Shown: one piece after another, positions 21,002-30,200 of the stretch
Numbering within the stretch: position 1 is the stretch's first letter
How the letters are laid out: each line of letters begins with the position of its first letter
DNA from: an uncultured Methanobrevibacter sp.
GTDB taxonomy: Archaea; Methanobacteriota; Methanobacteria; Methanobacteriales; Methanobacteriaceae
Direction: 5' to 3'
Length of the DNA: 45,025 nt
Assembly: GCF_902771435.1 (NCBI RefSeq)
Contig: NZ_CACXXB010000021.1
Span: forward strand, 1 to 45,025
Position numbers and translations under genes: made by a program
Notes under the pieces: model-generated
What the model was told of the DNA's origin: nothing
What the model saw: only the letters and a program-made list of their open reading frames with translations
Databases searched by the model: none

Positions 21002-21634
21002 ATGCACATACCTGACGGATTTATCCCAATCACACAGTGTCTGATATACTATGTAATATTAATTGTTGCATTGTATTTCTCTGTAAAATGGGCTAGGTCC
21101 AATTTAGATGAAAAACACATTCCTCTTATGGCAGTACTTGCTGCTGGTATTTTCGCAATCATGTCCATGAACATGCCAATTCCATTCGGAACAAGTGGAC
21201 ACATGGTCGGTGGAGCATTAGTGGCAATTGTATTTTTAGCACCGGAAGCTGCAGTATTAGTATTTACCGTGGTTTTACTTATCCAAGCATTGATATTTGG
21301 AGACGGTGGTATAACTGCTTTAGGAGCAAATGTATTGAACATGGCAATCATTGGAGGTTCTGTAGGATTATACACCTTCAAAGGATTGAACGGAATGATT
21401 GGAAAATATCCTGCTGCAGGAGTTGCAGCATGGTTAGCTACAGTAATTGCAGCATTAGCATGTGCTATTGAAATGGGTATTGCTGGAACTTTCCCAATGA
21501 ATATTGGTATTCCATCAATGGTATTATATCACTTCTTCATTGGAATAATCGAAGCAGTATTAACTGTAATTGTTCTTGTAGCATTAGACAAATTCAGACC
21601 AGATTTACTCGCATGGAATGAAGGAGATGCATAA
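21002..21634 (+). CDS. cbiM: Cobalt/nickel ECF transporter, substrate-binding membrane subunit
   Basis: 210 residues, about six transmembrane helices. The N-terminus MHIPDGFIP is the signature of CbiM/NikM; the N-terminal amine and His2 bind the metal. MPIPFGTSGHMVGGALVAI and GDGGITALGANVLNMAIIGG are also conserved. It is first in a CbiM-PDGLE-CbiQ-CbiO set, an energy-coupling-factor importer. Methanogens need cobalt for corrinoids and nickel for F430 and hydrogenase; I cannot decide between the metals. An upstream inverted repeat suggests metal repression. Confidence 0.9.
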   Translation: MHIPDGFIPITQCLIYYVILIVALYFSVKWARSNLDEKHIPLMAVLAAGIFAIMSMNMPIPFGTSGHMVGGALVAIVFLAPEAAVLVFTVVLLIQALIFGDGGITALGANVLNMAIIGGSVGLYTFKGLNGMIGKYPAAGVAAWLATVIAALACAIEMGIAGTFPMNIGIPSMVLYHFFIGIIEAVLTVIVLVALDKFRPDLLAWNEGDA

Positions 21635-21635
21635 A

Positions 21636-21941
21636 ATGGATAAAAAAGATATAACATTAATAGCAGTAGCAGTTGTTATTTGCGTCATAATCTGTGCTCT
21701 TTCACCATACATTGCATCTGGTGATCCTGACGGATTAGAAAAATCAGCAGAGGATTCAGGTCTTCCTGAAGACTTCTCAGTTGAAGAGATTAAAGGCATC
21801 CCCGATGCCATTTTCCCGGATTATGCATTTGCAAATGCTCCTGATAACCAAGTATTACAAATTGTAGCGCTGGTCATAGGTACAATTGTAACCTTGGGAG
21901 TGGGATATGCAGTTGCAGAAGTTGTTAAAAATAGAAATTAA
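21636..21941 (+). CDS. CbiN-like PDGLE-domain protein of the cobalt/nickel transporter
   Basis: 101 residues from the ATG at 21636, which follows AAGGAGATG by a normal distance. Two transmembrane helices (7-25 and 76-95) flank a loop with the PDGLEKSAEDSGLPE motif that names the family. Such proteins replace or resemble CbiN/NikN and are sometimes fused to the M subunit. It begins 1 base after cbiM ends. It probably helps the M subunit load or release metal. Confidence 0.82.
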   Translation: MDKKDITLIAVAVVICVIICALSPYIASGDPDGLEKSAEDSGLPEDFSVEEIKGIPDAIFPDYAFANAPDNQVLQIVALVIGTIVTLGVGYAVAEVVKNRN

Positions 21942-22054
21942 TTAAATTTAATTTCTATATTTCCCTTTTTTTAAAAGTAATTGAAAAACAATTAAACAGA
22001 CATGACAAAATAATAATATATTACTAATTTTTAATATTATAATAGTGAATTACC

Positions 22055-22885
22055 ATGGTAGATATAACGCAAATAATGAGATTTGATGATTTGGCATCAC
22101 AGGACAGCCCAATCCATAATCTTGAAGGAAGAATTAAATTAATTTCAACAATTTTCATAATTATTGTTTGCGTTATTTCACAGGAACTTTTTATACCCAT
22201 AATATTGGAAATAGTCCTGTTAATTATTCTAAAGATAGCAAATCTATCATATGTTGATTCTTTTAAACGATTGCTGATGTTGCTTCCATTTGGTGGAGCA
22301 ATCATAATATTTCAGCCATTTATTCAACCGGGAAACATAATCTGGAGTTATTCATGGCTGCACATTACCGATGTTGGTTTGAATTGGGGGATTCTTTTAT
22401 TTGTTCGTCTGATTGTCTGTCTGACTGCAATCATCATATATTCATCAACAACCCCTCTGCAGGAAATGGCAAGTTCATTTAGAAAGTTAAAAATGCCAAG
22501 GGATTTGGCGATGATTTTATCAATCATGGTCCGATTTTTATTTTTGTTTGTTGATGAGCTTGCAGCTATCAGAAAAAGCCAAAAATCAAGAAATTTTAAT
22601 ATTCATTCTAAAAACACCCCCTACAAATGGAGAGTCAAGCAGGTCGGATATACAATAGCAATGATGTTTTTGAAAGCCTATGAACAGGGAGAAAGAGTGC
22701 ACAAAAGTATGGTGAGTCGTGGTTTTTCCGACGCATCTGAAATGTTTGATGAGAAAAAATCTCCTGAAAAAAGCGATTATATGTATTTATTTACAATAAT
22801 TGTTATTGTAATTATTCTCGAAATCATCATTTTCAAATATGGAGGACAATTAGGTTACTTCGGTCAAAAGTTAGGAATTAATTAG
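22055..22885 (+). CDS. cbiQ: Cobalt/nickel ECF transporter, transmembrane coupling subunit
   Basis: 276 residues, five to six helices. This T-component transmits ATP hydrolysis to the M subunit. The conserved Ala-Arg-Gly-like motif region is seen in MVSRGFSDASEM near 225-236, and SSTTPLQEMASSFRKLKMPRDLAMILSIMVRF is typical of CbiQ. A gap of 113 AT-rich bases separates it from the PDGLE gene, so an internal promoter is possible. cbiO follows after 8 bases. Confidence 0.88.
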   Translation: MVDITQIMRFDDLASQDSPIHNLEGRIKLISTIFIIIVCVISQELFIPIILEIVLLIILKIANLSYVDSFKRLLMLLPFGGAIIIFQPFIQPGNIIWSYSWLHITDVGLNWGILLFVRLIVCLTAIIIYSSTTPLQEMASSFRKLKMPRDLAMILSIMVRFLFLFVDELAAIRKSQKSRNFNIHSKNTPYKWRVKQVGYTIAMMFLKAYEQGERVHKSMVSRGFSDASEMFDEKKSPEKSDYMYLFTIIVIVIILEIIIFKYGGQLGYFGQKLGIN

Positions 22886-22893
22886 GTGAAATA

Positions 22894-23733
22894 ATGGAGC
22901 AAATACATTTAGAGACAAAAAATCTATCTTACACATACCATGACGGTACTCAGGCTTTAAAAAATGTTAACATCAAAATTAAAAAAGGAGAAAAAATAGC
23001 AATCATGGGACCTAACGGTGCAGGCAAATCAACATTATTTTCCCATTTTAACGGATTAACCGAACCCACATCAGGACATGTGGAAGTTGACGGTAAAAAA
23101 ATCATATTTGAACGTGACGAACTGCTTAAAGTAAGACAAAAGGTAGGAATAGTATTCCAAGATCCTAACGACCAGCTGTTTGCACCAACCGTAAAGGAAG
23201 ATGTCGCCTTCGGACCAATGAATTTGGGCCTTGATTATGATGAAGTTGAAAAGAGAATCAGGGAATCTCTGGAAATGGTAGGAATGAACGGTTTTGAAGA
23301 AAAAACGCCTCATCACTTAAGCGGGGGTCAGCAAAAAAGAGTGGCAATTGCAGGAATTATTGCAATGAGACCAGAAATAATGATTCTTGATGAACCTACT
23401 GCAGGATTGGACCCCGAAGGAGTAGATAAAGTATTAAATATATTAAATGACCTGAATAAGGAAGGAATAAGCATTGTAATATCATCACATGATATAGAAA
23501 TGGTAAATCATTTTGCTGATAAAATATTCGTTTTGCATAATGGTGAAATAATAGCTGAAGGAGACAAGCACCAAATATTTTCCAATAAGGAATTATTGAA
23601 AAAAGCCCACCTGAAAGCGCCAGTAACTACTGAAATTTTATATAAATTAAAAGAAAACGGATTAAATGTAGATACTGAAAAAATCAGCATAGAAGAAACA
23701 GTTGAAGAAATATTAAAAGCAACAAAAAATTAA
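22894..23733 (+). CDS. cbiO: Cobalt/nickel ECF transporter, ATPase subunit
   Basis: 279 residues. ABC ATPase with Walker A GPNGAGKST (about 38-46), Q-loop VFQDPNDQLF typical of ECF ATPases, signature LSGGQQKR, Walker B IMILDEPTAGLDP and switch His in SSHDIEM. A C-terminal ~60-residue tail follows, as usual in CbiO. It powers the CbiM/CbiQ complex. Its last codons overlap the convergent zinc-ribbon gene by 4 bases. Confidence 0.92.
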   Translation: MEQIHLETKNLSYTYHDGTQALKNVNIKIKKGEKIAIMGPNGAGKSTLFSHFNGLTEPTSGHVEVDGKKIIFERDELLKVRQKVGIVFQDPNDQLFAPTVKEDVAFGPMNLGLDYDEVEKRIRESLEMVGMNGFEEKTPHHLSGGQQKRVAIAGIIAMRPEIMILDEPTAGLDPEGVDKVLNILNDLNKEGISIVISSHDIEMVNHFADKIFVLHNGEIIAEGDKHQIFSNKELLKKAHLKAPVTTEILYKLKENGLNVDTEKISIEETVEEILKATKN

Positions 23734-23930
23734 TTTGTAGCTTTTTTTCTATTTTTAATTTTATTTTTAAGTTTATTTATAAATTCAAATTCCTGATCCA
23801 ATTCCGGAGAGTTTGCAAAACCACAGTTAGGGCAATGTATGCTATTACACCCATGCTTTCCACAACTGGAACATCCACGGTTTTCTAATTGTGTTTCATC
23901 AAATTCAAAACCGCACATACGACATTTCAT
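23730..23930 (-). CDS. Small zinc-ribbon protein
   Basis: 66 residues. Three Cys pairs, CRMCGF, CSSCGKHGC and CPNCGF, can form two zinc sites, followed by a basic Lys-rich tail (KLKNKIKNRKK). It lies downstream of feoA on the same strand, with a 48-base gap. Similar zinc ribbons are often found next to feoA in Methanobacteriales (recalled), hinting at a role in the iron transport locus, but no function is known. Confidence 0.72.
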   Translation of the reverse strand: MKCRMCGFEFDETQLENRGCSSCGKHGCNSIHCPNCGFANSPELDQEFEFINKLKNKIKNRKKATN

Positions 23931-23978
23931 GATAACACCGCAAAAAATAGTTTTAAAAAAATAATAAAAACATTGAAG

Positions 23979-24206
23979 TTATTCTACTTCAATATTTTCA
24001 GCTTCTTCTTTACGAAGACAAACATCATATCCTTTTACAGACATTTCAATAGGATCTCCTAAAGTAGCAACTTTTTTAACAGTAATTTTTGCTCCTTTAA
24101 CAAAACCCATACCCAATAAGTGTCTTCTTAAATCAACATCCCCAGTATCATGGTATTTAACCAAAGTTACGGTTTCACCAGGTTTTGTATCTTTTAAGGT
24201 TTTCAT
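23979..24206 (-). CDS. feoA: Ferrous iron transport protein A
   Basis: 75 residues from the ATG at 24206, preceded by GGTGATAAG; an upstream in-frame start (24245) would include the promoter region and is rejected. The SH3-like fold pattern is clear: LKDTKPGETVTLVKY, RRHLLGMGFVKGAKITVKK and DPIEMSVKGYDVCLRKEEAENIEV. FeoA is a cytoplasmic accessory of the FeoB iron channel. A separate iron-box-like promoter precedes it, so it can be expressed apart from feoB. Confidence 0.9.
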   Translation of the reverse strand: MKTLKDTKPGETVTLVKYHDTGDVDLRRHLLGMGFVKGAKITVKKVATLGDPIEMSVKGYDVCLRKEEAENIEVE

Positions 24207-24235
24207 CTTATCACCAAAATAACTAAAATAAATTT

Positions 24236-24305
24236 TTAGGCACACTAAAAACTTCGTAATATATCCTTTGTTTAAACAAGTATATAAATATTTAGTTATG
24301 ACTAA
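24236..24305 (-). promoter_or_regulatory. feoA promoter with two imperfect iron boxes
   Basis: On the minus strand a TTTATATAC TATA box lies near 24281-24289. TTAGTTATGACTAA at 24292-24305 (upstream of it) and the 13-base TTAGGCACACTAA at 24236-24248 (downstream) match the outer TTAG/CTAA halves of the perfect boxes near feoB, but their centres are degenerate. They are probably weaker sites for the same metal-dependent repressor. Confidence 0.5.
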
Positions 24306-24357
24306 AAATTTTAAAAATGATAATTGGATATTCCAATCATCATTACATTTTCAACAT

Positions 24358-26376
24358 TTATCCGAATCCTGCAAGCAAACCAACATTGTAAATCAAGAAG
24401 GATACGATATATGCAGTCACTAGTGTGATACCACACATAGTTAATGCCCATTTGTAACTGTTGGTTTCCTGTTTGATTGCACCAATAGCTGCGAAACATG
24501 GAGTGTAGAGTAATGTAAATGCCATGAATGCATATGCAGACAATGGAGTGAAAGTGTCATGGACCAAACTAGTGATACCTTCTTCATCATCCTCTTCCAT
24601 ACCAGCAAGAGTACCGAATGTTGCAACTACTACTTCCTTAGCGGCCAATCCTGCAATAATAGCTACAGCAGCCTGCCAGGTTCCAAATCCTAATGGAGCA
24701 AATATTGGAGCAATAGCAGTACCGATCATACCCAACAGACTTTGAGCGGATCCATATTCCACACCTAATGGGAATATGCTTAAAGCCCACAATACAATGG
24801 AACATGCAAGAATAATAGTACCTGCTTTTCTTAAGAATCCTTTTACTTTTTCCCATGTGTGTAACAGTACACCTTTTATGGACGGTATCTTATAGGTCGG
24901 AAGTTCCATTACAAATGGAGTTGACAGACCTTTAAACATGGTCCTTTTAAGGATTGCCGCAACGATAAGTGCCACAACAATACCTAACACATAAATTGAA
25001 AGCAATACAAGACCTTGGTCTTTTGTGAAAAACGCTGCAATGAAAATAGCATAAATCGGCAATCTGGCAGTACATGACATGAACGGAACAAGCATCATAG
25101 CAAGCATACGGTCCCCTTCATTTTCCATTGTTCTGGTTGCCATGATTGCAGGTACACCGCAACCGAATCCTAAAATCATAGGAATGAATGCTTTTCCATG
25201 AAGACCAACGATTTTGTGCATAAGTTTATCCAAGGTAAATGCTGCTCTTGCAAGGTAACCGCAGTCCTCCAGTATACTCAAGAACAAGAACATCAGAATA
25301 ATAATCGGAAGGAAAGTAAGAACTCCACCTACTCCACCGATGATACCGTCACAGATGAAGGATGCTAAGTATTCATTTGCAATATATCCTGCAACCAATT
25401 CTCCTAACGCTCCGAATGCCTCATCAATCATATCCTGGAAAGGAGCACCTACAGTAAATGTCAACTGGAACATGACCCACATTATAATAAGAAATATAAA
25501 TGGAGCCAAAAGTCTGTTTGTAACAATCTTATCAATTTTATCTGTTGTAGTTTCTTTTTCAACAGTCGGCCTTTTAACGGCTTCTGTCATCAAACCGTCA
25601 ATAAATGCATATCTTGCATTTGCAATAACTTCTTCCGGACCTTCTTTATACACATCCCAAAGATGTGCGCTTACCCTGTCTGCTTCGGCCATAATCTGAG
25701 AGCCTTTAGAAGATCCTTTCACTTTATCTATAACAATAGAGTCTTTTTCCAATAACTTTATAGCAGTCCAAACTGAAGGAACATCCAACAAATTCTTATC
25801 CTGCTCGATTAATTTTTGCAAATCCATCAAATGGCCTTTAATATCATTACCATATGATAATTTTTCACTTGAGTCAACCGGACTTGAAGATGCCTTTTCT
25901 ACAGTTTTTAATAAATCATCAAACCCATCTTTAGTTTTTGCATTAATTTCCACGACAGGGAAACCTAAAAGTTCACTCATCAACTTAATGTCAATGATGT
26001 GATCTTTTTTCTTTGCAAAATCATTCATGTTAAGTGCCATTACCAGATTCGCACCCAATTCCATCATTTGAACTGTTAAATATAAATTACGTTCTAGATT
26101 AGCAGCATCAACTACATTAATAATTACATCAGAGTCATCATCTACAATGAAATCCCTTGAAACGATTTCTTCCATAGAATGAGCACTTAATGCATAGTTA
26201 CCTGGCAAGTCGACAACATCATAATCATACCCACCATGTTTGAAATGACCTTCTGCCCTTTCAACAGTTTTTCCAGGCCAATTTCCTACATGTTGACGCA
26301 TACCAGTTAATTGATTGAATACAGTAGTTTTACCCACATTAGGATTTCCTGCTAATCCTACAATTAATTCTGTCAT
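24358..26376 (-). CDS. feoB: Ferrous iron transport protein B
   Basis: 672 residues. An N-terminal GTPase domain carries G1 GNPNVGKT (about 10-17), G3 DLPGNYAL and G4 NMND. A helical linker follows, then about eight transmembrane helices with the two Gate motifs, including [21 protein letters not shown] and [12 protein letters not shown]. It imports Fe2+. The C-terminal half is intact and of normal length. It is transcribed toward feoA, with a 150-base gap. Two perfect iron boxes precede it. Confidence 0.95.
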   Translation of the reverse strand: MTELIVGLAGNPNVGKTTVFNQLTGMRQHVGNWPGKTVERAEGHFKHGGYDYDVVDLPGNYALSAHSMEEIVSRDFIVDDDSDVIINVVDAANLERNLYLTVQMMELGANLVMALNMNDFAKKKDHIIDIKLMSELLGFPVVEINAKTKDGFDDLLKTVEKASSSPVDSSEKLSYGNDIKGHLMDLQKLIEQDKNLLDVPSVWTAIKLLEKDSIVIDKVKGSSKGSQIMAEADRVSAHLWDVYKEGPEEVIANARYAFIDGLMTEAVKRPTVEKETTTDKIDKIVTNRLLAPFIFLIIMWVMFQLTFTVGAPFQDMIDEAFGALGELVAGYIANEYLASFICDGIIGGVGGVLTFLPIIILMFLFLSILEDCGYLARAAFTLDKLMHKIVGLHGKAFIPMILGFGCGVPAIMATRTMENEGDRMLAMMLVPFMSCTARLPIYAIFIAAFFTKDQGLVLLSIYVLGIVVALIVAAILKRTMFKGLSTPFVMELPTYKIPSIKGVLLHTWEKVKGFLRKAGTIILACSIVLWALSIFPLGVEYGSAQSLLGMIGTAIAPIFAPLGFGTWQAAVAIIAGLAAKEVVVATFGTLAGMEEDDEEGITSLVHDTFTPLSAYAFMAFTLLYTPCFAAIGAIKQETNSYKWALTMCGITLVTAYIVSFLIYNVGLLAGFG

Positions 26377-26479
26377 TAACCATTCTCCCGTTTTATTAAC
26401 TTGACAGATGACAGATCTCTCCGTTATCCGCCTACTAAAAAAAATTTTTAGTTTAAGTTCATCCCCACTTTAAAATAAA

Positions 26480-26544
26480 TTAGGTTAACCTAAACTTACT
26501 ACTATTTTGAATTTTATGGTATTTAAATATTTAGGCATACCTAA
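26480..26544 (-). promoter_or_regulatory. feoB promoter with two palindromic iron boxes
   Basis: TTAGGTTAACCTAA (26480-26493, perfect palindrome) and TTAGGCATACCTAA (26531-26544) flank a minus-strand TATA box TTTAAATA (26520-26527). The upstream box is only 3 bases from the TATA box; the downstream box lies over the expected start region. The form TTAGGYNNRCCTAA resembles operators of DtxR-family metal repressors such as MDR1 of archaea (from memory). Confidence 0.75.
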
Positions 26545-26623
26545 TAAAAACATTTAAATATCATTTCATACCAATTGTTATATAACATACGTTATTTTTT
26601 ATCAAGGTGATAAATCTAAAAAT

Positions 26624-26708
26624 TTAGGTATACCTAAAAATTTAGAAAGATTTATATACTATGACAACAAACTTTAATACAAGTGACATAAAGTTTAGGC
26701 ATGCCTAA
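26624..26708 (+). promoter_or_regulatory. Box-TATA-box promoter of the iron-associated ncRNA (copy A)
   Basis: TTAGGTATACCTAA (26624-26637), TATA box TTTATATA (26651-26658) and TTAGGCATGCCTAA (26695-26708), both palindromes perfect. The gap from the first box to TATA is 13 bases, and from TATA to the second box 36 bases. A nearly equal layout occurs at 36053-36123 and 35658-35741. The second box lies inside the expected transcript and inside a hairpin with arms ACAAGTG/CACTTGT. Confidence 0.7.
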
Positions 26709-26893
26709 AAATATGCACTTGTAACAAAACATATTATTAGTCAATAATAATACACTCTCCAAAATTAAATATCAAATTAGCTTTTCACAATTTTCTAATT
26801 TGGTATTGGGAAAATCTGCCACATAATTCCCGAAAAAACAAGTCTGGTGTTTATAACTCTCCTCAACCAATAAACACCAAATTTCTCTTTTTT
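26683..26893 (+). ncRNA. Putative iron-responsive structured RNA, copy A
   Basis: No ORF. The start is estimated from the TATA box at 26651. Three consecutive hairpins: H1, 13 bp, 26768-26780 with 26795-26807 (one G-U); H2, GGGAA 26808-26812 with TTCCC 26827-26831, loop containing ATCTGCC; H3, 10 bp, TGGTGTTTAT 26845-26854 with ATAAACACCA 26870-26879, loop containing CTCTCCTC. A T-run at 26888-26893 follows H3, so it ends like an intrinsic terminator. The same three hairpins occur in a second copy near 35.9 kb with compensating base changes (see findings). The CTCCTC loop could pair with GGAGG ribosome binding sites. Function is inferred; similarity to a RyhB-type role is only an analogy. Confidence 0.62.
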
Positions 26894-27001
26894 AATTTAA
26901 TTTAAAACCTGAAATATATTTAAATTAAAAATCATTATTGGAACTGATTAAAAGTGAATTTTAATCACTGTCTTTTAAAATATTGACAAAGAAAAAATTA
27001 A

Positions 27002-27502
27002 CTAATATCCCTCACCGTCATAGTTTGAGGCATCATCGTAGATTTCCTCATCCCAATAATTATACTCAATATAATCATCTATTTCCTGGTTCAAACCCCA
27101 ATTATGATTGTCATAATAATTGTAAGCATCAAAGCTAGGTCTGGATGTCGGCACATTAACGTCCTGGGATGAAAAGGCAGAAGAGTACTTCTTATCCCCA
27201 TCGAATTTCACCTGAACGTTATACCATCCCGCATCATATTTTATTCTAAGAAATTTGCCATATGACTTACATTTCCATTCATAATGACCATTAGAGTCTG
27301 TAATTGTATAATTGATTTTCCCATTGGAATGGATTTCCCTACCCTTGTCATCAACAAGCTTGATTAAAATAACGCCCTTGCCGTTGAACCACTTGTCAGT
27401 TGATATCTCTACATTAACGTTTTCCTTTGCAAAAGCAGGGCTTGTAAGCAACACCAAACCAACACAGGCAATTGCAAAAATGATGATGATTTTTTTGTTC
27501 AT
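27002..27502 (-). CDS. Secreted protein with Ig-like domain and Tyr/Asp-rich tail
   Basis: 166 residues. An N-terminal signal peptide (residues 1-25, ending PAFA) is followed by a beta-sandwich-like domain (NVEISTDKWFNGKGVILIKLVDDKGREI, INYTITDSNGHYEWK, YNVQVKFDGDKKYSSA) similar to Big-type repeats of Methanobrevibacter adhesins. The last ~50 residues are Tyr, Asp, Asn and Trp rich. GGAG lies 7-10 bases before the start. It is transcribed divergently from a MarR regulator with a 90-base shared promoter, so it is a candidate target. A hairpin at 26945-26967 (TGATTAAAA/TTTTAATCA) follows its 3' end. Confidence 0.68.
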   Translation of the reverse strand: MNKKIIIIFAIACVGLVLLTSPAFAKENVNVEISTDKWFNGKGVILIKLVDDKGREIHSNGKINYTITDSNGHYEWKCKSYGKFLRIKYDAGWYNVQVKFDGDKKYSSAFSSQDVNVPTSRPSFDAYNYYDNHNWGLNQEIDDYIEYNYWDEEIYDDASNYDGEGY

Positions 27503-27592
27503 GATTGGTCTCCAATTGTTTGTTGTGAATAATATGTTACAAATACTATTTAAATCTTAATTTAAATAATTAATAATTAAGGTGATTTTATT

Positions 27593-28054
27593 ATGATAGA
27601 ATATGATGACATTATTAGAGATTCCCCGTTTTTGGTTAACCATTTGATTTCATTGATGAAAACTCATGACTTTTACATCAATAAACACATCAAAAGTGAA
27701 ACGGAGATACTTCCCAGCCAATATTACATGCTGCTTTTTTTATATTATGAAATGGGTACAAACCAATCCGATATTGCAAAGGCATGCCTAATGGACCGAA
27801 GTGGAGTTTCTAGGGCATTCAAGGATTTTGAAGAGAAGGGATTGATTATCAGGGAAGTTGATGAAGACAACAAAAGAGCATATAAAATCACTTTAACCAA
27901 AAAAGGAATTGAAACATCCGAATTTTTAATCGAAAAAGAAAAAGAATGGGATGATATGATCTGTGAAGAATTAGATATCTCCCGTGAAGATTTGCTTAAA
28001 CTGCTAACTAAAATATCCCTAAAGTCTCTGGAATTCAACAGGAATCAATTTTAG
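27593..28054 (+). CDS. MarR-family transcriptional regulator
   Basis: 153 residues. Winged helix core: QYYMLLFLYYEMGTNQSDIAKACLMDRSGVSRAFKDFEEKGLIIREVDEDNKRAYKITLTKKG, with the DxxxxKR-like wing (DEDNKRAYKI). MarR proteins are dimeric repressors usually responding to small ligands. GGTGATTTTATTATG supplies its start. The gene lies between two divergent or convergent surface-protein genes. The 90-base divergent region is rich in TTTAAAT and TAATTAAT inverted repeats that could be its operator. Confidence 0.85.
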   Translation: MIEYDDIIRDSPFLVNHLISLMKTHDFYINKHIKSETEILPSQYYMLLFLYYEMGTNQSDIAKACLMDRSGVSRAFKDFEEKGLIIREVDEDNKRAYKITLTKKGIETSEFLIEKEKEWDDMICEELDISREDLLKLLTKISLKSLEFNRNQF

Positions 28055-28758
28055 TCGAAACCTTCCGATTCCAGATAATTGTCAATATCATAATTGTCAC
28101 CGTATTCATAATGGTCATAATATGCTCCGGGGTCCGTTCTTGAAAGCGTGTACCTGTCAGGCACAACCGTATGATAAGAACTTCCACCACCAGAGTAACC
28201 TCCGCTGTGACCTGTTCCGGAATTGCTGTAGGTCAGATCAAATCCCGTACGGTTAAGACCTAAAATATCATACATCAATTCGGATTCACTATACTTGACA
28301 TTAGAAGTGTCGACAATTATTCCATAAACGCAATTGTTTTCATAGGAATATTCGACAAAGCATTTTGCAGCACGGTCAGTCAAAAAATTCGAAAAATATA
28401 GATTAACACCCTCATTTTTAAAATCATATTTATCAGCCGGCGCTTTCCATACAATCATATAGTTCTTCGTTCCATACTCAGTCACATAAGTAATGTTTTT
28501 AGCATTATACCATTCCCATATGCCGCTGGATGTTCTAAAAGAAGCATCCGAAATGTTTTCCTCCTTTATTTTTAAGCATCCTTTTAACGTGGCGGTAAGG
28601 AAATTATCGCCTCCAATATCCTCAACCAATGTATCTGAAGGACTTGCATGTGATGGAGGCAATATGAGACTTGCTATATAACCCATTACTGTTATTCTGA
28701 TTAAAATTAAAATAGCCACTATGATTAAAAGCAATACAATATTTCTCGGTCTTGACAT
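28051..28758 (-). CDS. Membrane-anchored protein with Tyr/Asp-rich tail, unknown
   Basis: 235 residues from the ATG at 28758; a GTG eight codons upstream (28782) is less likely. One N-terminal transmembrane helix (MSRPRNIVLLLIIVAILILIRITVM) is followed by an extracellular alpha/beta part of about 160 residues with no family I recognise, a Gly/Ser linker (GHSGGYSGGGSSYH) and a Tyr/Asp-rich end. The tail resembles that of the secreted protein at 27002. Its stop overlaps the convergent MarR gene by 4 bases. Confidence 0.6.
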   Translation of the reverse strand: MSRPRNIVLLLIIVAILILIRITVMGYIASLILPPSHASPSDTLVEDIGGDNFLTATLKGCLKIKEENISDASFRTSSGIWEWYNAKNITYVTEYGTKNYMIVWKAPADKYDFKNEGVNLYFSNFLTDRAAKCFVEYSYENNCVYGIIVDTSNVKYSESELMYDILGLNRTGFDLTYSNSGTGHSGGYSGGGSSYHTVVPDRYTLSRTDPGAYYDHYEYGDNYDIDNYLESEGFD

Positions 28759-28937
28759 TAATAATATATTATCCGAATACACACAAATACTTTTTGAATG
28801 AATACAATTTTACAAAGCCACGACAATTCTTCTAAATTAAAACAATTATAGTAAATAACTTCAATTTTGTAAAATAGAGTAAATATTGATTAATAGCTTC
28901 AACAAAGTATAAATTAAAGTTAAAATAATTAATAGGT

Positions 28938-30191
28938 ATGATAGAATTAATTATTGCCTGTTTTATAGGAATATCAATTGGAACAATAACCGGAATGATA
29001 CCAGGAATACATGTCAATACGGCAGGAGCAATCCTGTTTGCATCTTCAACATTTTTACTGACATTCCTATCGCCGGAATTCCTCTGTGTAGTAATGGTTG
29101 CAATGTCAATAGCCCATGCATTAATCGAATTTGTACCGTCAATGCTTTTGGGAGTGCCGCAGGAAGGAACGGCAACTTCAATACTTCCCGGACATAGGAT
29201 GGTTCTGCAGGGAAGATCAAAGGAAGTGATAAGAATTGTATCAATAGGAGGTTTTGGAGCGATTATAGTTACAATACTGATGCTTCCGATTTTTGCAATG
29301 GCCCTGCCCATCATGCATGACATTTCAAAGCCGTTTACATGGGCAATACTCCTTTTCGCATCAATTTATCTAACCTACAAATTGACCAATACCCGAAGAG
29401 ACTTCATATGGTCCCTGCTCTTATTCACACTTTCAGGGATATTGGGATGGATAATTTTTCAAACCCCAATTTCATCAGGAGTATCGTTAATGTGCACATT
29501 TTCCGGCCTTTTTGGAATAAGCACCATTTTATTCAGCCTGAACGATTCATCAACAATACCCCATCAAAACAAATTTTATGAGCTTAATTTGGATTTCAAC
29601 AAATTCAAAAGCATTTTTGCAGGCGGAATCACAGGAGCAATTCTGGGATTTCTGCCGGGATTCGGACCTGCACAGGGAACCGTCATTGCACAGGCTGCAA
29701 GCGGAGCCAATGATAATGACGATGACGATACTGTCAATTTTCTTCTGGCAACATCCGGACTGAATGTTTCTGACTGTTTATTTTCACTTATTGCAATCTA
29801 TATTATCGGAAACCCACGAAGCGGAATAGCTGTCTATATGTCATATCTGATTAGCGAGATGAACCTGAACCATCTGGCAATTTTTATTTTTGCATCTCTG
29901 ATTGCGGTTTCCGTTTCATTGGCATTATCCCTAAAACTCGGCGATTCTTTTTCTAGACTTATGAGCGGTGTCGATTATAAGAAATTATCCATAGGAGTTA
30001 TCTTACTTCAGATTCTGATTCTCTACATTTTTATTTTTTATTATGAAGCACCACTCGGATATATGACATTGGCTTTGATTACCTCCACTGCCCTGGGAAT
30101 GCTTCCGCACTACATAGGAGTGGGCAAATCCCATCTGATGGGAGTTCTGATTATTCCTGCCATTGTCATTTATTTGCAGATGTTTATTTAG
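28938..30191 (+). CDS. TctA-like (DUF112) membrane permease
   Basis: 417 residues, about ten transmembrane helices. The TctA/DUF112 signature is present twice: GTITGMIPGIHVNTAGA near residue 17, and GAILGFLPGFGPAQGTVIAQAAS near residue 235. This inverted repeat marks the large membrane subunit of tripartite tricarboxylate transporters, but the archaeal members stand alone without binding protein or small subunit, as here, and their substrate is unknown. The next gene starts 9 bases later. Confidence 0.82.
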   Translation: MIELIIACFIGISIGTITGMIPGIHVNTAGAILFASSTFLLTFLSPEFLCVVMVAMSIAHALIEFVPSMLLGVPQEGTATSILPGHRMVLQGRSKEVIRIVSIGGFGAIIVTILMLPIFAMALPIMHDISKPFTWAILLFASIYLTYKLTNTRRDFIWSLLLFTLSGILGWIIFQTPISSGVSLMCTFSGLFGISTILFSLNDSSTIPHQNKFYELNLDFNKFKSIFAGGITGAILGFLPGFGPAQGTVIAQAASGANDNDDDDTVNFLLATSGLNVSDCLFSLIAIYIIGNPRSGIAVYMSYLISEMNLNHLAIFIFASLIAVSVSLALSLKLGDSFSRLMSGVDYKKLSIGVILLQILILYIFIFYYEAPLGYMTLALITSTALGMLPHYIGVGKSHLMGVLIIPAIVIYLQMFI

Positions 30192-30200
30192 GTGAAAAAT

